Source of the DNA: Atopomonas hussainii
GTDB lineage: Bacteria; Pseudomonadota; Gammaproteobacteria; Pseudomonadales; Pseudomonadaceae
Direction: 5' to 3'
DNA: 64,000 nucleotides
NCBI RefSeq assembly: GCF_900109735.1
Contig: NZ_FOAS01000012.1
Coordinates: 93,755 to 157,754, forward strand
Positions 38,827 to 56,066 of the stretch are shown piece by piece (position 1 is the stretch's first letter; the number at the start of each line of letters is the position of its first letter). The notes beneath the pieces are model-generated. The model saw nothing but the letters and a program-made list of their open reading frames with translations, ran no database searches and was not told the DNA's origin. The translations under genes were made by a program, and so were the position numbers.

Positions 38827-38837
38827 TTGCGTACCCC

Positions 38838-39521
38838 TTACTTAGCAGCTTTTTTCTTGGGTGCCGGTTGCGCCTTCAGTTCTTCCTGACGGCCACCGAT
38901 AACTTCACCCTTGAAGATCCAGACCTTCACACCAATCACACCGTAAGTGGTGTGAGCTTCGTAGGTGTTGTAGTCAATGTCAGCGCGCAGTGTGTGCAGC
39001 GGCACACGACCTTCGCGATACCATTCGGTACGCGCGATTTCCGCACCACCCAGACGACCACTGACCTGGATCTTGATGCCCTTGGCACCAATACGCATGG
39101 CGTTCTGTACCGCGCGCTTCATAGCGCGACGGAACATCACACGACGCTCCAGCTGCTGAGCAACGCTTTGCGCTACCAGCATGGCATCGAGTTCCGGCTT
39201 GCGGATCTCTTCGATGTTGATGTGCACAGGCACACCCATCTTGTTGGTCAGGTCCTGACGCAGCTTCTCAACATCTTCACCTTTCTTGCCGATCACGATG
39301 CCGGGACGAGCGGTGTGGATGGTGATGCGTGCAGTCTGAGCCGGACGAGCGATGTCGATACGGCTTACGGACGCGCTTTTTAATTTGTCTTGTAGGTATT
39401 CACGAACCTGCAGGTCGGCCAGCAGATAGTCGGCGTACTTCTTGCCTTCTGCGTACCAAACGGAGGTGTGCTCCTTGACGATACCCAGGCGAATGCCATT
39501 GGGATGTACTTTCTGACCCAT
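38838..39521 (-). CDS. rpsC: 30S ribosomal protein S3
   Basis: The 227-residue S3 has the KH domain with GKKG loop ([19 protein letters not shown], about 75-93), the C-terminal S3 domain ([42 protein letters not shown]) and a basic Ala/Lys tail ([12 protein letters not shown]). It forms the mRNA entry channel with S4 and S5. Confidence 0.99.
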   Translation of the reverse strand: MGQKVHPNGIRLGIVKEHTSVWYAEGKKYADYLLADLQVREYLQDKLKSASVSRIDIARPAQTARITIHTARPGIVIGKKGEDVEKLRQDLTNKMGVPVHINIEEIRKPELDAMLVAQSVAQQLERRVMFRRAMKRAVQNAMRIGAKGIKIQVSGRLGGAEIARTEWYREGRVPLHTLRADIDYNTYEAHTTYGVIGVKVWIFKGEVIGGRQEELKAQPAPKKKAAK

Positions 39522-39535
39522 CTAAATCGACTCCG

Positions 39536-39868
39536 TTACTTGTCGGCGACCTTGACCGTGATATGGCACGAACGCTTGGTAATGCGATCGGCACGGCCTT
39601 TGGCGCGCGGCATGATGCGCTTGAGCGAACGCCCTTCGTTGACGAAGACAGTAGAGACTTTCAGGTCATCTACGTCAGCGCCTTCGTTGTGCTCGGCGTT
39701 GGCAATTGCCGACTCAAGTACCTTCTTAACAATGGCGGCAGCTTTTTTATTGCTAAACGCCAGCAGGTTGAGAGCCTCGCCTACTTTCTTGCCACGAACC
39801 TGGTCAGCGACCAAGCGGGCTTTTTGAGCAGACAGACGAGCGCCCTTTAGGGTTGCAGCTACTTCCAT
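39536..39868 (-). CDS. rplV: 50S ribosomal protein L22
   Basis: The 110-residue L22 has a long beta-hairpin ([34 protein letters not shown]) that lines the exit tunnel; macrolide-resistance changes occur in this loop, and it looks wild type here. I use the ATG at 39868 (MEVAATLKG) with AGGGG 8 bp upstream rather than the ATG two codons earlier at 39874. Confidence 0.98.
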   Translation of the reverse strand: MEVAATLKGARLSAQKARLVADQVRGKKVGEALNLLAFSNKKAAAIVKKVLESAIANAEHNEGADVDDLKVSTVFVNEGRSLKRIMPRAKGRADRITKRSCHITVKVADK

Positions 39869-39880
39869 CTTCATTACCCC

Positions 39881-40156
39881 TTAACGCTTGGCCTTCTTGT
39901 CTGCTACGTGACCGCGATAAGTGCGGGTTGCAGCAAACTCACCCAGTTTGTGGCCAACCATGTCCTCGTTAACCAGCACAGGTACGTGCTGCTTACCGTT
40001 GTGGACGGCGATGGTCAGACCAACCATTTGCGGCAGAATCATCGAACGACGCGACCAAGTTTTAATTGGCTTACGGTCATTCTTTTCTGCTGCCACTTCG
40101 ATCTTCTTCAATAGGTGAAGATCGATAAACGGACCTTTCTTAAGAGAACGCGGCAC
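39881..40156 (-). CDS. rpsS: 30S ribosomal protein S19
   Basis: The 91-residue S19 begins [60 protein letters not shown] and is fully conserved. It binds 16S rRNA in the head with S13. It lies 18 bp after rplB. Confidence 0.99.
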   Translation of the reverse strand: MPRSLKKGPFIDLHLLKKIEVAAEKNDRKPIKTWSRRSMILPQMVGLTIAVHNGKQHVPVLVNEDMVGHKLGEFAATRTYRGHVADKKAKR

Positions 40157-40174
40157 TATCGTTTCCTCACTCTA

Positions 40175-40996
40175 TTACTTGCGACGACGAACAATCATCT
40201 TGTCGGTGCGCTTATTAACGCGAGTCTTCGCACCCTTGGTCGGGAAGCCCCACGGCGAAACCGGGTGACGACCACCAGAAGTACGACCCTCACCACCACC
40301 ATGCGGGTGATCAACCGGGTTCATGGCAACACCACGAACGGTCGGGCGAATACCACGCCAGCGCTTGGCACCAGCTTTACCCAGCGAACGCAGGCTGTGC
40401 TCGCCATTGGACACTTCGCCCAAGGTGGCGCGGCACTCGGCCAGCACTTTACGCATTTCACCGGAACGCAGACGTACGGTTACGTAAGCGCCTTCACGAG
40501 CAACCAGCTGTACAGAAGCACCGGCAGAACGTGCGATTTGCGCGCCTTTGCCCGGCTTCAGCTCGATGGCGTGAATGGTGCTACCCACCGGAATGTTGCG
40601 CAGCGGCAGGGTGTTGCCCACCTTGATCGGAGCTTCTTGACCGGAGATCACTTGATCGCCAGCAGAAACACCTTTCGGCGCGATGATGTAACGACGCTCA
40701 CCGTCGGCATACTTCAACAGAGCGATATGCGCAGTACGGTTTGGATCGTATTCGATGCGCTCAACAACGGCAGGGATGCCGTCCTTGTTGCGACGAAAAT
40801 CGACCATACGGTAATGCTGCTTGTGACCACCACCCACATGACGGGTAGTGATGCGGCCGTTGTTGTTACGACCGCCCGACTTGGACTTCTTCTCGACCAG
40901 CGGAGCGTAAGGAGCACCCTTGTGCAGGTCGGCATTGACCACTTTGACCACGAAACGGCGGCCAGCAGAAGTCGGTTTACATTTAACGATTGCCAT
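40175..40996 (-). CDS. rplB: 50S ribosomal protein L2
   Basis: The 273-residue L2 has the RNA-binding OB and SH3-like domains and the C-terminal [28 protein letters not shown] with the conserved His ([11 protein letters not shown]) near the peptidyl transferase centre. It is 14 bp after rplW. Confidence 0.99.
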   Translation of the reverse strand: MAIVKCKPTSAGRRFVVKVVNADLHKGAPYAPLVEKKSKSGGRNNNGRITTRHVGGGHKQHYRMVDFRRNKDGIPAVVERIEYDPNRTAHIALLKYADGERRYIIAPKGVSAGDQVISGQEAPIKVGNTLPLRNIPVGSTIHAIELKPGKGAQIARSAGASVQLVAREGAYVTVRLRSGEMRKVLAECRATLGEVSNGEHSLRSLGKAGAKRWRGIRPTVRGVAMNPVDHPHGGGEGRTSGGRHPVSPWGFPTKGAKTRVNKRTDKMIVRRRK

Positions 40997-41010
40997 AATG
41001 CACCCCTTGC

Positions 41011-41307
41011 TTATTCAGCGCTGGCGAAATCGATGTCCTGGCCCGGCTGCAGGGAAACGTACGCTTTTTTCCAGTCGTTACGCTTACCTAAACCGCGTGC
41101 GGTGCGCTTGGTCTTGCCCTTAACATTCAGGACAGCAACCTCGGCAACCTTCACCTCGAACAGTTGTTCGACGGCCTTCTTGATTTCCAGCTTGGTTGCA
41201 TCAGTAGCAACCTTAAAGACGAACTGCTTTTTGCTGTCTGCGAGAATGCTCGCCTTCTCGGAGATATGCGGACCTAGCAGTACCTTGAAAACGCGTTCCT
41301 GGTTCAT
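41011..41307 (-). CDS. rplW: 50S ribosomal protein L23
   Basis: The 98-residue L23 ([54 protein letters not shown]...) lies at the tunnel exit and is the docking site for SRP and trigger factor in E. coli. Its start overlaps the rplD stop by four bases, a coupled pair. Confidence 0.99.
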   Translation of the reverse strand: MNQERVFKVLLGPHISEKASILADSKKQFVFKVATDATKLEIKKAVEQLFEVKVAEVAVLNVKGKTKRTARGLGKRNDWKKAYVSLQPGQDIDFASAE

Positions 41308-41906
41308 GCCAGCAGCTCCTCGAACTTCTTGACAGCCGACACGGTCATTACAACCTTGTCATAAGCAATCAGACTGACCGGATCAGTAGCCTGCACATCG
41401 CGTACGTCAACGTGCGGCAGGTTACGAGCAGCCAGATACAGGTTGGTATCAACAGCCTCGGTCACGATCAGCGCATCAGTCAGACCCATGCCGCCGAGCT
41501 TGCTCAGCAGGGCTTTGGTCTTCGGAGCTTCAACAGCGAAGCTATCTACCACTACCAGACGATCCTGACGCACCAGCTCAGAAAGGATGGAACGCACAGC
41601 AGCGCGATACATCTTCTTGTTCAGCTTTTGCGAGTGATCCTGCGGCTTAGCAGCGAAAGTAGTACCGCCCGAACGCCAGATGGGGCTACGGATGGTACCA
41701 GCGCGAGCACGACCAGTGCCCTTTTGACGCCAAGGCTTCTTGCCGCCACCAGAGACTTCAGAACGAGTCTTCTGGGCGCGGGTGCCCTGACGGCCGCCAG
41801 CCATGTAGGCGACGACTGCCTGGTGAACCAGGGTTTCATTAAATTCGGCACCGAAAGTGCGATCGTTTACGTCGATCGCGCTGGCACCGGCAACATTCAA
41901 TTGCAT
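41304..41906 (-). CDS. rplD: 50S ribosomal protein L4
   Basis: The 200-residue L4 has the extended tunnel loop ([81 protein letters not shown]). In E. coli L4 represses the S10 operon; the short leader before rpsJ here (about 55 nt) leaves little room for that long leader structure. Confidence 0.99.
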   Translation of the reverse strand: MQLNVAGASAIDVNDRTFGAEFNETLVHQAVVAYMAGGRQGTRAQKTRSEVSGGGKKPWRQKGTGRARAGTIRSPIWRSGGTTFAAKPQDHSQKLNKKMYRAAVRSILSELVRQDRLVVVDSFAVEAPKTKALLSKLGGMGLTDALIVTEAVDTNLYLAARNLPHVDVRDVQATDPVSLIAYDKVVMTVSAVKKFEELLA

Positions 41907-41921
41907 CTCAGGACTCCCCTA

Positions 41922-42557
41922 TTAACCGCGGGCCTTAACAGCCGGACGCACGACAACATCCGAACCGGTGGCGCCGGGCACTGCGCCCTTGACCAGGATC
42001 AGGTTGCGTTCAGCATCCACGCGAACCACTTCCAGAGACTGGACGGTTACGCGCTCAGCACCCATGTGACCGGACATTTTCTTGCCTTTGAAGACACGAC
42101 CGGGGGTCTGACACTGACCAATAGAACCAGGAGCACGGTGGGAAACAGAGTTGCCGTGAGTGTTGTCCTGACCGCGGAAATTCCAGCGCTTGATAGTACC
42201 GGCGTAGCCCTTACCTTTGGACTGACCGGTAACATCAACCAGCTGGCCAGCTTGGAAGATTTCCACAGTAACTTGTTCGCCGGACTGGTATTCACCTTCT
42301 TCCAGACGGAACTCACAGCTCGTGCGACCTGCCGCCACGCCAGCTTTCGCCAGGTGACCTGCCTGAGCTTTGGATACTCGGGAAGCGCGACGCTCACCGA
42401 CTACCACTTGGATTGCCTTGTAACCGTCAGTTTCAGCGCTACGCACTTGACTGATACGGTTCGGCTCGACTTCGATCACGGTAACCGGGATCGACGCGCC
42501 GCTTTCGGCAAAAATGCGGGTCATACCGCACTTACGACCGATAACACCAATTGTCAT
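41922..42557 (-). CDS. rplC: 50S ribosomal protein L3
   Basis: The 211-residue L3 begins [54 protein letters not shown]. The loop [32 protein letters not shown] contains the glutamine that PrmB methylates in E. coli. It lies 89 bp after rpsJ, a longer gap than elsewhere in the operon. Confidence 0.99.
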   Translation of the reverse strand: MTIGVIGRKCGMTRIFAESGASIPVTVIEVEPNRISQVRSAETDGYKAIQVVVGERRASRVSKAQAGHLAKAGVAAGRTSCEFRLEEGEYQSGEQVTVEIFQAGQLVDVTGQSKGKGYAGTIKRWNFRGQDNTHGNSVSHRAPGSIGQCQTPGRVFKGKKMSGHMGAERVTVQSLEVVRVDAERNLILVKGAVPGATGSDVVVRPAVKARG

Positions 42558-42646
42558 TTTTTAAAACCTCATAAGTGTACGGGGCTTTTACCCGCTATGG
42601 CCGCCCATTCCAGAGCGTTACACGGCCACAGCCCCAACTAAGGCTG

Positions 42647-43047
<401 letters not shown>

Positions 43048-43053
43048 CCAATG

Positions 43054-43079
43054 CAAAAGGGCCCCGAAGGGCCCTTTTG
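43054..43079 (-). terminator. Terminator after tuf (first listed copy)
   Basis: A perfect 11-bp stem caaaagggccc / gggcccttttg with a 4-base loop lies 17 bp after the tuf stop. The T-run is part of the stem (CTTTTG). It ends the str operon just before the S10 promoter. Confidence 0.88.
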
Positions 43080-43096
43080 TCGGATGCGATTATTGA

Positions 43097-44293
43097 TTAC
43101 TCAACAATCTTGGCCACAACGCCAGCACCCACGGTACGACCACCTTCACGGATAGCGAAGCGCAGGCCTTCGTCCATCGCGATCGGAGCGATCAGGGTAA
43201 CAACCATCTTGATGTTGTCGCCCGGCATTACCATTTCAACGCCTTCCGGCAGCTCACAGTTGCCAGTTACGTCGGTGGTACGGAAGTAGAACTGCGGACG
43301 ATAGCCCTTGAAGAACGGAGTGTGACGACCACCTTCTTCTTTGGACAGAACGTACACCTCGCCTTCGAACTTGGTGTGCGGCTTGATGCTGCCCGGCTTA
43401 GCCAGAACCTGACCACGCTCTACGTCATCACGCTTAGTACCACGCAGCAGGGCACCAACGTTCTCACCAGCACGACCTTCGTCGAGCAGCTTGCGGAACA
43501 TTTCCACACCAGTACAGGTGGTTTTGGTGGTCGGACGGATACCAACGATTTCGATTTCCTCGCCCACTTTCACGATGCCGCGCTCAAAAAAAAAAACAGT
43601 CACTACAGTACCGCGACCAGAGATGGAGAATACGTCTTCGATCGGCATCAGGAACGGCATGTCGATAGCGCGAACCGGCTCAGGAATGTACGAGTCCAGA
43701 GTTTCTACCAGCTTCTTAACAGCGGTAGTACCCAGCTCGTTGTCGTCTTGACCGTTCAGAGCCATCAGAGCAGAGCCCACGATGATCGGAGTGTCGTCGC
43801 CCGGGAAGTCATAGGTAGACAGCAGGTCGCGAACTTCCATTTCTACCAGCTCGAGCAGCTCAGCGTCGTCAACCATGTCGGCCTTGTTCAGGAACACGAC
43901 AATGTATGGTACGCCTACCTGACGGGACAGCAGGATGTGCTCACGCGTCTGCGGCATCGGGCCGTCAGCAGCGGAACAAACCAGGATAGCGCCGTCCATC
44001 TGCGCAGCACCGGTGATCATGTTCTTCACGTAGTCGGCGTGGCCCGGGCAGTCAACGTGCGCGTAGTGACGAATGTTGGAATCGTACTCTACGTGTGCAG
44101 TGTTGATGGTGATACCACGAGCTTTTTCTTCCGGCGCAGAGTCGATCTTGTCGAAGTCGACCTTGGCAGAACCGAATACTTCGGAACATACGCGGGTCAG
44201 CGCAGCAGTCAGAGTGGTCTTGCCATGGTCAACGTGACCGATGGTGCCAACGTTTACGTGCGGTTTGTTACGTTCAAATTTTTCTTTAGCCAC
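43097..44293 (-). CDS. tuf: Elongation factor Tu, copy with an altered domain-2 motif
   Basis: The gene encodes 398 residues, one more than the copy at 59543-60736, and is otherwise almost identical to it. The GTPase motifs [14 protein letters not shown] and NKAD are intact. At residues 233-236 it reads VFFF in place of the universal GRV of VVTGRVERG in domain 2. The cause is a run of eleven A on the plus strand (43586-43596) in place of nine bases of the other copy, a net gain of three, so the frame is kept. A hydrophobic patch here should harm domain 2. A sequence or assembly error is the most likely reason; a tolerated mutation is possible because the other copy is intact. It follows fusA in the str operon. 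Confidence 0.9.
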   Translation of the reverse strand: MAKEKFERNKPHVNVGTIGHVDHGKTTLTAALTRVCSEVFGSAKVDFDKIDSAPEEKARGITINTAHVEYDSNIRHYAHVDCPGHADYVKNMITGAAQMDGAILVCSAADGPMPQTREHILLSRQVGVPYIVVFLNKADMVDDAELLELVEMEVRDLLSTYDFPGDDTPIIVGSALMALNGQDDNELGTTAVKKLVETLDSYIPEPVRAIDMPFLMPIEDVFSISGRGTVVTVFFFERGIVKVGEEIEIVGIRPTTKTTCTGVEMFRKLLDEGRAGENVGALLRGTKRDDVERGQVLAKPGSIKPHTKFEGEVYVLSKEEGGRHTPFFKGYRPQFYFRTTDVTGNCELPEGVEMVMPGDNIKMVVTLIAPIAMDEGLRFAIREGGRTVGAGVVAKIVE

Positions 44294-44325
44294 GGTAATA
44301 GCCTCTTAAATTCAAATTAGCTGTC

Positions 44326-46422
44326 TTATTTCTTGCTGACAGATTCGACAATGTTGTTCGGCGCTTCAGCGTACTTGGCGAACTCCATGGAGTAGCTGGC
44401 ACGGCCCTGCGACATCGAGCGGACGTCGGTAGCGTAACCAAACATTTCGCCCAGCGGTACTTCGGCACGGATAACCTTGCCGGAAGGACCATCTTCCATA
44501 CCCTGGATCAGACCACGACGACGGTTCAGGTCACCCATCACGTCACCCATGTAGTCCTCAGGCGTTACCACTTCGACCTTCATGATCGGCTCAAGCAGTA
44601 CAGCACCGCCCTTCTGGGCCAGCTGCTTGGTCGCCATAGAAGCGGCGATTTTAAACGCCATTTCGTTGGAGTCGACATCATGGTAGGAACCATCGAACAC
44701 AGCTGCCTTCAGGCCGATCAGCGGGAAGCCGGCGATAACACCGTTCTTCATCTGCTCTTCGATACCCTTCTGCACTGCCGGGATGTATTCCTTAGGAATC
44801 ACACCGCCCACAACTTCGTTAACGAACTCCAGACCTTCCTGACCTTCGTCAGACGGGGAGAAGCGAATCCAGCAGTGACCGAACTGACCACGACCACCGG
44901 ACTGGCGAACGAACTTACCTTCGATTTCGCACGACTTGGTGATCTTTTCACGGTAAGAAACCTGCGGCTTACCGATGTTGGCTTCTACGCCAAACTCACG
45001 CTTCATACGGTCAACCAAGATGTCCAGGTGCAGTTCACCCATACCGGAAATAATGGTCTGACCTGTTTCTTCGTCAGTCTTAACGCGGAACGACGGGTCT
45101 TCCTGAGCCAGCTTGCCCAGTGCAATACCCATCTTCTCTTGGTCAGCCTTGGTCTTCGGCTCAACGGCAACAGAAATCACCGGCTCCGGGAAGTCCATAC
45201 GCTCAAGAATGATCGGCTTCTCGATCGAGCACAGGGTGTCACCAGTGGTCACATCCTTCATACCGATCAGAGCAGCGATGTCACCAGCGCGTACTTCTTT
45301 GATCTCTTCACGGGTATTGGCATGCATCTGAACCATACGGCCCACACGCTCTTTCTTGCCCTTGACCGAGTTGATCACCGAGTCGCCAGAGTTCAGAACG
45401 CCGGAGTAAACGCGTGCGAAGGTCAGAGTACCTACGAACGGGTCAGTGGCGATCTTGAATGCCAGCGCAGAGAACGGCGCTTCGTCAGAAGCCTCACGCT
45501 CGTCTTCGAGCTCTTCGTTGTCCGGATTAACACCCTTAATGGCCGGCACTTCAGTCGGTGCAGGCAGGTAGTCAATCACAGCGTCCAGAACCAGCGGCAC
45601 GCCCTTGTTCTTGAACGAAGAACCACATACAGCCACAACGATTTCACAAGCCAGCACGCGCTGACGCAGACCGGCCTTGATCTCGGCTTCGGTCAGCTCA
45701 CCTTCTTCAAGGTACTTGTTCATCAGCTCTTCGCTGGCTTCAGCAGCAGCTTCAACCATGTTCGAGCGATATTCTTCAGCCAGCTCTTGCAGCTCAGCCG
45801 GAATATCTTCTTCGCGGTAGGTCAAACCCTGGTCATCTTCGTTCCAGTAGATGGCCTTCATCTTCAGCAGGTCAATTTGACCCTCGAAGTTTTCTTCCGC
45901 ACCGATAGCTAGCTGCACAGGCACAGGAGTGTGGCCCAGACGCTGCTTGATCTGACCGATCACGCGCAGGAAGTTAGCACCGGCGCGGTCCATCTTGTTC
46001 ACGTAAACAATACGCGGAACGCCGTACTTGTTGGCTTGACGCCATACGGTTTCGGACTGCGGCTCAACGCCTGAAGTACCACAGAACACCACAACCGCAC
46101 CGTCGAGTACGCGCAGCGAGCGCTCTACTTCAATGGTGAAGTCAACGTGACCGGGGGTATCAATGATGTTTACGCGGTGCTTGTCATACTGCTTGGTAGA
46201 ACCCTGCCAGAAAGCAGTGGTTGCCGCCGAAGTAATGGTAATACCGCGCTCTTGCTCCTGCACCATCCAGTCCATGGTGGCTGCACCATCGTGCACCTCA
46301 CCCATTTTGTGGTTGACGCCTGTGTAGAACAGGATACGTTCCGTCGTGGTGGTCTTGCCCGCGTCTACGTGGGCACAGATACCAATGTTACGGTACAGGT
46401 TAATAGGGGTTGTACGAGCCAC
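44326..46422 (-). CDS. fusA: Elongation factor G
   Basis: The 698-residue EF-G has five domains: GTPase domain with [24 protein letters not shown] and [10 protein letters not shown]; domain II; domains III-V with the tip loop of domain IV ([33 protein letters not shown]...). It translocates tRNA and mRNA after peptide bond formation. It lies between rpsG (18 bp) and tuf (32 bp) in the str operon rpsL-rpsG-fusA-tuf. Confidence 0.99.
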   Translation of the reverse strand: MARTTPINLYRNIGICAHVDAGKTTTTERILFYTGVNHKMGEVHDGAATMDWMVQEQERGITITSAATTAFWQGSTKQYDKHRVNIIDTPGHVDFTIEVERSLRVLDGAVVVFCGTSGVEPQSETVWRQANKYGVPRIVYVNKMDRAGANFLRVIGQIKQRLGHTPVPVQLAIGAEENFEGQIDLLKMKAIYWNEDDQGLTYREEDIPAELQELAEEYRSNMVEAAAEASEELMNKYLEEGELTEAEIKAGLRQRVLACEIVVAVCGSSFKNKGVPLVLDAVIDYLPAPTEVPAIKGVNPDNEELEDEREASDEAPFSALAFKIATDPFVGTLTFARVYSGVLNSGDSVINSVKGKKERVGRMVQMHANTREEIKEVRAGDIAALIGMKDVTTGDTLCSIEKPIILERMDFPEPVISVAVEPKTKADQEKMGIALGKLAQEDPSFRVKTDEETGQTIISGMGELHLDILVDRMKREFGVEANIGKPQVSYREKITKSCEIEGKFVRQSGGRGQFGHCWIRFSPSDEGQEGLEFVNEVVGGVIPKEYIPAVQKGIEEQMKNGVIAGFPLIGLKAAVFDGSYHDVDSNEMAFKIAASMATKQLAQKGGAVLLEPIMKVEVVTPEDYMGDVMGDLNRRRGLIQGMEDGPSGKVIRAEVPLGEMFGYATDVRSMSQGRASYSMEFAKYAEAPNNIVESVSKK

Positions 46423-46440
46423 AATACTGTCCTCGTTGGA

Positions 46441-46932
<492 letters not shown>

Positions 46933-47003
46933 TCAGGTTAGTCTGGAACGGAGAGTTAACTACGTCGCCCAGCCTTACTCTTATCGACTCTATAAAATTC
47001 AAA

Positions 47004-47375
47004 TTACTTCGGACGCTTGGCGCCGTACTTAGAACGACCCTGCTTACGGTCTTTAACGCCGGAGGTATCCAGCGAACCGCGCACGGTGTGGTAACGCACA
47101 CCCGGAAGGTCTTTTACACGACCGCCGCGGATCAGCACTACGCTGTGCTCTTGCAGGTTGTGGCCTTCACCGCCGATGTAGGAGGTGACTTCATAGCCGT
47201 TGGTCAGACGTACACGGCACACCTTACGCAGAGCCGAGTTCGGCTTCTTCGGGGTGGTGGTGTACACACGGGTGCACACGCCGCGACGCTGGGGGCAGTT
47301 CTGCAGCGCAGGCACGTCGCTTTTCTCGACCATGCGCTTGCGCGGCTGGCGAACCAGCTGGTTAATCGTTGCCAT
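47004..47375 (-). CDS. rpsL: 30S ribosomal protein S12
   Basis: The 123-residue S12 ([51 protein letters not shown]...) is full length. The two loops where streptomycin-resistance changes occur read as wild type: [12 protein letters not shown] and [13 protein letters not shown] (both Lys kept). The Asp in KDLPG is the residue thiomethylated by RimO in E. coli. It is first in the str operon behind a strong promoter. Confidence 0.99.
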   Translation of the reverse strand: MATINQLVRQPRKRMVEKSDVPALQNCPQRRGVCTRVYTTTPKKPNSALRKVCRVRLTNGYEVTSYIGGEGHNLQEHSVVLIRGGRVKDLPGVRYHTVRGSLDTSGVKDRKQGRSKYGAKRPK

Positions 47376-47454
47376 CTAATAGCTCCACTGTTGTCTCTCG
47401 ACATATAAACAAAAAGGCAGGTGCACGAATGCCCCGCCAATTTTGGGGTGTGAA

Positions 47455-47483
47455 ATTCTAAGGAGAGTCCCGCACCCCGTCAA
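47455..47483 (-). promoter_or_regulatory. Promoter of the str operon
   Basis: On the minus strand TTGACG (5/6), a 17-base spacer and TAGAAT (5/6) lie 80-108 bp before rpsL. The -35 box begins 6 bases after the stem of the rpoC terminator. Confidence 0.85.
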
Positions 47484-47489
47484 GAAAGC

Positions 47490-47512
47490 CCCGACGACCA
47501 ATGGTCGCCGGG
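47490..47512 (-). terminator. Terminator after rpoC
   Basis: A 10-bp GC-rich stem (cccgacgacc / ggtcgccggg, with one G-T wobble) lies 16 bp after the rpoC stop and is followed by CTTTCTTG on the minus strand. It closes the rpoBC operon. Confidence 0.78.
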
Positions 47513-47528
47513 ATTTCCTCGAAAGGTT

Positions 47529-51725
<4,197 letters not shown>

Positions 51726-51790
51726 GGCCTTTTCCTCTTAATGCGGTGGCTGCGGCACCCTGTGGGCTACCGCCAACCACCGGCTGGCGT

Positions 51791-54700
51791 TTACTCGGAT
51801 TCCAGTTCGATATCGATGCCCAACGAGCGGATCTCTTTGATCAGCACGTTGAAGGATTCGGGCATGCCCGGCTCCATGCGGTGGTCGCCATCAACGATAT
51901 TCTTGTACATCTTGGTACGGCCGTTCACGTCGTCAGACTTCACGGTGAGCATTTCCTGCAGGGTGTAGGCGGCACCGTATGCCTCCAACGCCCAGACCTC
52001 CATCTCACCGAAGCGCTGACCACCGAACTGCGCTTTACCACCCAGCGGCTGCTGAGTCACCAAGCTGTAAGAACCGGTAGAACGCGCGTGCATCTTGTCG
52101 TCGACCAAGTGGTTGAGCTTGAGCATGTACATGTAGCCCACAGTCACCGGACGCTCGAACTGGTTGCCAGTACGGCCGTCGAACAGGGTCATCTGACCGC
52201 TCTCCGGCAGGTCTGCCAGCTTCAGCATCTTCTTGATTTCGACTTCTTCGGCGCCGTCGAACACTGGGGTGGCCATCGGCACGCCCTTCTTCAGGTTGTT
52301 CGCTAGCTCGAGTACTTCTTTGTCGCTCAGGGTATCCAGCGGCTCACTGCGGCCACCGACTTCGTTGTACACCTGACCCAAGAACTTACGCAGATCGGCG
52401 ATCTTGCGCTGCTCTTCGAGCATGCGGTTGATCTTCTCACCCAAACCTTTAGCCGCGAGGCCCAGGTGGGTTTCAAGGATCTGACCGACGTTCATACGCG
52501 ACGGTACGCCCAGCGGGTTCAAGACGATGTCGACCGGCACACCGCTTTCATCGTGCGGCATGTCTTCAACCGGCATGATCACCGAGACCACACCCTTGTT
52601 ACCGTGACGACCGGCCATCTTGTCGCCCGGCTGGATGCGGCGCTTGATAGCCAAGTAGACCTTAACGATCTTCAGCACGCCCGGAGCCAGGTCATCGCCT
52701 TGCTGCAACTTGCGCTTCTTGTCTTCGAACTTGTCTTCAAGCATTTGCTGGCGGTCAGACAGGTACGCCTGGGCCTTTTCCAGCTGCTCGTTGAGTGCGT
52801 CTTCAGCCAATACCAACTTGAACCACTGACCGTGCTCGAGGCCGTCCAGGTATTCGTTAGTGATCTCAGCACCTTTCTTCAGGCCCGGGCCGGAAGACAC
52901 TTTCTGACCGACCAGCGCACTGCGCAGACGCTCAAACTGGGCGCCTTCAACGATGCGGAACTCTTCGTTCAAGTCCTTACGGATTTGGTCCAGCTGCATC
53001 TTCTCGATGGACAGCGCGCGGCTATCACGCTCAACGCCGTCACGGGTGAACACCTGCACGTCGATCACGGTGCCCTTGGTGCCAGTCGGCACACGCAGGG
53101 AGGTGTCTTTAACGTCCGAGGCCTTCTCACCGAAGATGGCGCGCAGCAGCTTCTCTTCTGGGGTCAGCTGGGTTTCACCTTTCGGGGTCACCTTACCGAC
53201 CAGAATGTCGCCCGCCATGACTTCCGCACCGACATACACGATGCCGGCTTCGTCGAGCTTAGCCAGCGCCGCTTCACCCACGTTGGGGATATCGGCGGTG
53301 ATTTCTTCGCTGCCGAGCTTAGTATCACGCGATACGCAGGTCAGCTCTTGGATATGGATAGTGGTGAAGCGGTCTTCCTGAACCACGCGCTCCGATAGAC
53401 AGATGGAGTCTTCGAAGTTGAAGCCGTTCCACGGCATGAACGCCACGCGCATGTTCTGACCCAACGCCAGTTCACCCATGTCGGTGGACGGGCCGTCAGC
53501 CATGATGTCGCCACGCGAAACCAGATCGCCCTTCTGCACCAGCGGACGCTGGTTGATACAGGTGTTCTGGTTAGAACGGGTGTACTTGGTCAGGTTGTAG
53601 ATGTCGACACCGGCTTCGCCAGTCTCAACTTCGTCATCGGCTACGCGAACCACGATACGGCTGGCGTCCACAGAGTCGATCACACCGCCACGACGCGCCA
53701 CCACACACACGCCGGAGTCGCGCGCTACGTTGCGCTCCATGCCGGTACCTACCAGCGGCTTATCAGCACGCAGAGTCGGTACAGCCTGACGCTGCATGTT
53801 CGAACCCATCAAGGCACGGTTGGCGTCATCGTGTTCGAGGAACGGAATCAACGAAGCAGCAACAGACACCACCTGACGCGGTGAAACGTCCATCATGGTG
53901 ACGCTTTCCGGCGCCATCACGGTGAATTCGTTCATGTGACGCACTTCGACCAGCTCGTCGACTAGACGGTTTTTCTCGTCCAGCACGGCGTTAGCCTGGG
54001 CAATCACGTGGTTGGCTTCTTCGATGGCCGACAGGTAGTGAATCTCGTCACTGACCACGCCATCTTTCACCACACGGTACGGACTCTCAAGGAAGCCGTA
54101 AGCGTTGGTGCGGGCATAGGTAGCCAGCGAGTTGATCAGACCAATGTTCGGACCTTCAGGGGTCTCAATCGGACAAACGCGACCGTAGTGAGTCGGGTGC
54201 ACGTCGCGGACTTCGAAGCCTGCGCGCTCACGGGTCAGGCCACCGGGGCCAAGCGCAGAAATACGACGCTTGTGGGTGATTTCCGACAGCGGGTTGTTCT
54301 GGTCCATGAACTGCGACAGCTGGCTGGAACCGAAGAACTCTTTCACGGCCGCCGCAACCGGCTTGGCATTGATCAAGTCTTGCGGCATCAGGCCTTCGCT
54401 TTCAGCCATCGACAGACGGTCTTTAACGGCACGCTCAACACGCACCAGACCGACGCGGAACTGATTTTCGGCCATTTCGCCGACACAACGCACGCGACGG
54501 TTACCCAAGTGGTCGATGTCATCCACAACGCCTTTGCCGTTACGGATATCCACCAAGGTACGCAGTACGTCGAGGATGTCTTCTTTGGCCAGTACGCCTT
54601 CGCCGGTGTCTTCAGTGCGACCGATACGACGGTTGAACTTCATGCGGCCAACAGCCGACAGGTCGTAACGCTCGGAGGTGAAGAACAGGTTACCAAACAG

Positions 54701-55864
54701 GCCTTCGGCGGCTTCTTTGGTTGGCGGCTCGCCCGGACGCATCATGCGGTAGATTTCGACCAGCGCTTCCAGTTGGTTCTGGGTGCCGTCGATCTTCAGC
54801 GTGTCAGAAATGAACGGGCCGCAGTCGATGTCGTTGGTGTAAATGGTTTCGAAACGCACCACGTTGGCTTTAACCAGCTTAGCCAGCAGGTCCGTGGTGA
54901 TTTCATCATTGCAGTTAGCAATGATTTCGCCAGTCACCGGATTAACGATGCTCTTGGCCAGCGTACGGCCCAGCACGTAATCAGCCGGTGCTTCCAGCTT
55001 AGTGATACCGGCCTTTTCCAGCTGGTTGATGTGGCGCGCAGTAATACGGCGGCTCTGCTCAACCAGTACCTTGCCCTTGTCGTCCTTAATATCGAACGCA
55101 GCGACTTCACCACGCAGACGCGCAGGCACCAGCTCAAGGCTCAGTGACTCGCCTTCCAAGTGGAATACGTTGGTTTCGTAGAAGATTTCCAGCACTTCTT
55201 CAGTGCTGTAACCCAAGGCGCGCAGCAGCACAGTAGCCGGCAGCTTACGGCGACGGTCAATACGCACGAACACGGCGTCTTTGGCGTCGAACTCGAAGTC
55301 CAGCCACGAACCACGGTAAGGAATGATACGCGCGGAGTACAGCAGCTTGCCCGAAGAGTGGGTCTTGCCACGGTCGTGATCGAAGAACACACCCGGGGAG
55401 CGGTGCAGCTGAGAAACGATCACACGCTCAGTACCGTTGATGACGAAGGTACCGTTCTCAGTCATGAGCGGAATTTCGCCCATGTACACTTCTTGCTCTT
55501 TGATGTCCTTGATCGCTTTATTGGATGATTCGCGATCAAAGATGATCAGGCGCACTTTTACGCGCAGCGGTGCAGCGTAGGTTACGCCACGCAGCACACA
55601 CTCTTTAACGTCAAATGCCGGCTCACCCAGACGATAGCCAACGTACTCCAGGGCGGCATTGCCCGAGTAGCTGCTGATGGGGAAAACCGATTTGAAAGCG
55701 GCATGCAGACCAACGTCACGGAGCAGGTCTTTGCTCATGCCTTCCTGAAGAAACTCGCGATAGGAATCGAGCTGGATGGCCAACAAATAAGGCACATCCA
55801 TGACATGTGGCAATTTGCCAAAGTCCTTACGGATACGTTTTTTCTCAGTGAACGAGTAAGCCAT
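51791..55864 (-). CDS. rpoB: RNA polymerase beta subunit
   Basis: The protein is 1357 residues when started at 55864 ([39 protein letters not shown]), the usual Pseudomonas length; an in-frame ATG at 55870 adds two residues. The rifampicin-binding cluster [32 protein letters not shown] is wild type, so a rifampicin-sensitive polymerase is predicted. An attenuator-like hairpin lies in the 202-bp gap behind rplL. Confidence 0.99.
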   Translation of the reverse strand: MAYSFTEKKRIRKDFGKLPHVMDVPYLLAIQLDSYREFLQEGMSKDLLRDVGLHAAFKSVFPISSYSGNAALEYVGYRLGEPAFDVKECVLRGVTYAAPLRVKVRLIIFDRESSNKAIKDIKEQEVYMGEIPLMTENGTFVINGTERVIVSQLHRSPGVFFDHDRGKTHSSGKLLYSARIIPYRGSWLDFEFDAKDAVFVRIDRRRKLPATVLLRALGYSTEEVLEIFYETNVFHLEGESLSLELVPARLRGEVAAFDIKDDKGKVLVEQSRRITARHINQLEKAGITKLEAPADYVLGRTLAKSIVNPVTGEIIANCNDEITTDLLAKLVKANVVRFETIYTNDIDCGPFISDTLKIDGTQNQLEALVEIYRMMRPGEPPTKEAAEGLFGNLFFTSERYDLSAVGRMKFNRRIGRTEDTGEGVLAKEDILDVLRTLVDIRNGKGVVDDIDHLGNRRVRCVGEMAENQFRVGLVRVERAVKDRLSMAESEGLMPQDLINAKPVAAAVKEFFGSSQLSQFMDQNNPLSEITHKRRISALGPGGLTRERAGFEVRDVHPTHYGRVCPIETPEGPNIGLINSLATYARTNAYGFLESPYRVVKDGVVSDEIHYLSAIEEANHVIAQANAVLDEKNRLVDELVEVRHMNEFTVMAPESVTMMDVSPRQVVSVAASLIPFLEHDDANRALMGSNMQRQAVPTLRADKPLVGTGMERNVARDSGVCVVARRGGVIDSVDASRIVVRVADDEVETGEAGVDIYNLTKYTRSNQNTCINQRPLVQKGDLVSRGDIMADGPSTDMGELALGQNMRVAFMPWNGFNFEDSICLSERVVQEDRFTTIHIQELTCVSRDTKLGSEEITADIPNVGEAALAKLDEAGIVYVGAEVMAGDILVGKVTPKGETQLTPEEKLLRAIFGEKASDVKDTSLRVPTGTKGTVIDVQVFTRDGVERDSRALSIEKMQLDQIRKDLNEEFRIVEGAQFERLRSALVGQKVSSGPGLKKGAEITNEYLDGLEHGQWFKLVLAEDALNEQLEKAQAYLSDRQQMLEDKFEDKKRKLQQGDDLAPGVLKIVKVYLAIKRRIQPGDKMAGRHGNKGVVSVIMPVEDMPHDESGVPVDIVLNPLGVPSRMNVGQILETHLGLAAKGLGEKINRMLEEQRKIADLRKFLGQVYNEVGGRSEPLDTLSDKEVLELANNLKKGVPMATPVFDGAEEVEIKKMLKLADLPESGQMTLFDGRTGNQFERPVTVGYMYMLKLNHLVDDKMHARSTGSYSLVTQQPLGGKAQFGGQRFGEMEVWALEAYGAAYTLQEMLTVKSDDVNGRTKMYKNIVDGDHRMEPGMPESFNVLIKEIRSLGIDIELESE

Positions 55865-55991
55865 CAGCATTCCCCAGCGTGGTCACTTGCTTGTAGGGCG
55901 TCTCCACAAAAGAGCCGCCTGAAAAATCTGCCAGTCTCTCTGGCGCGCTGCGTTAGGCAGCGGTGCGTTCGGGCGTTACAACCCAGAACGG

Positions 55992-56021
55992 AAAAAGGCC
56001 GGTGGCTTTAGGCCACCAGCC
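55992..56021 (-). terminator. Attenuator-like hairpin between rplL and rpoB
   Basis: A 10-bp stem (ggctggtggc with gccaccggcc, one wobble) is followed by TTTTT on the minus strand, 46 bp after the rplL stop. A second hairpin with stem cagtccg / cggactg (56024-56048) lies just before it. E. coli has a partial terminator in the same gap that sets the ratio of ribosomal protein to RNA polymerase. Confidence 0.75.
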
Positions 56022-56066
56022 ATCAGTCCGACGCAAAGCGCCGGACTGTCGACGCGAGCAGAGCGA

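Noticed and set aside
43097..44293. Frameshifted pseudogene reading of the altered tuf copy
   Set aside because: The A-run adds exactly three bases, so the frame is kept and the C-terminal half is normal. I list it as a coding gene with a suspect motif instead.
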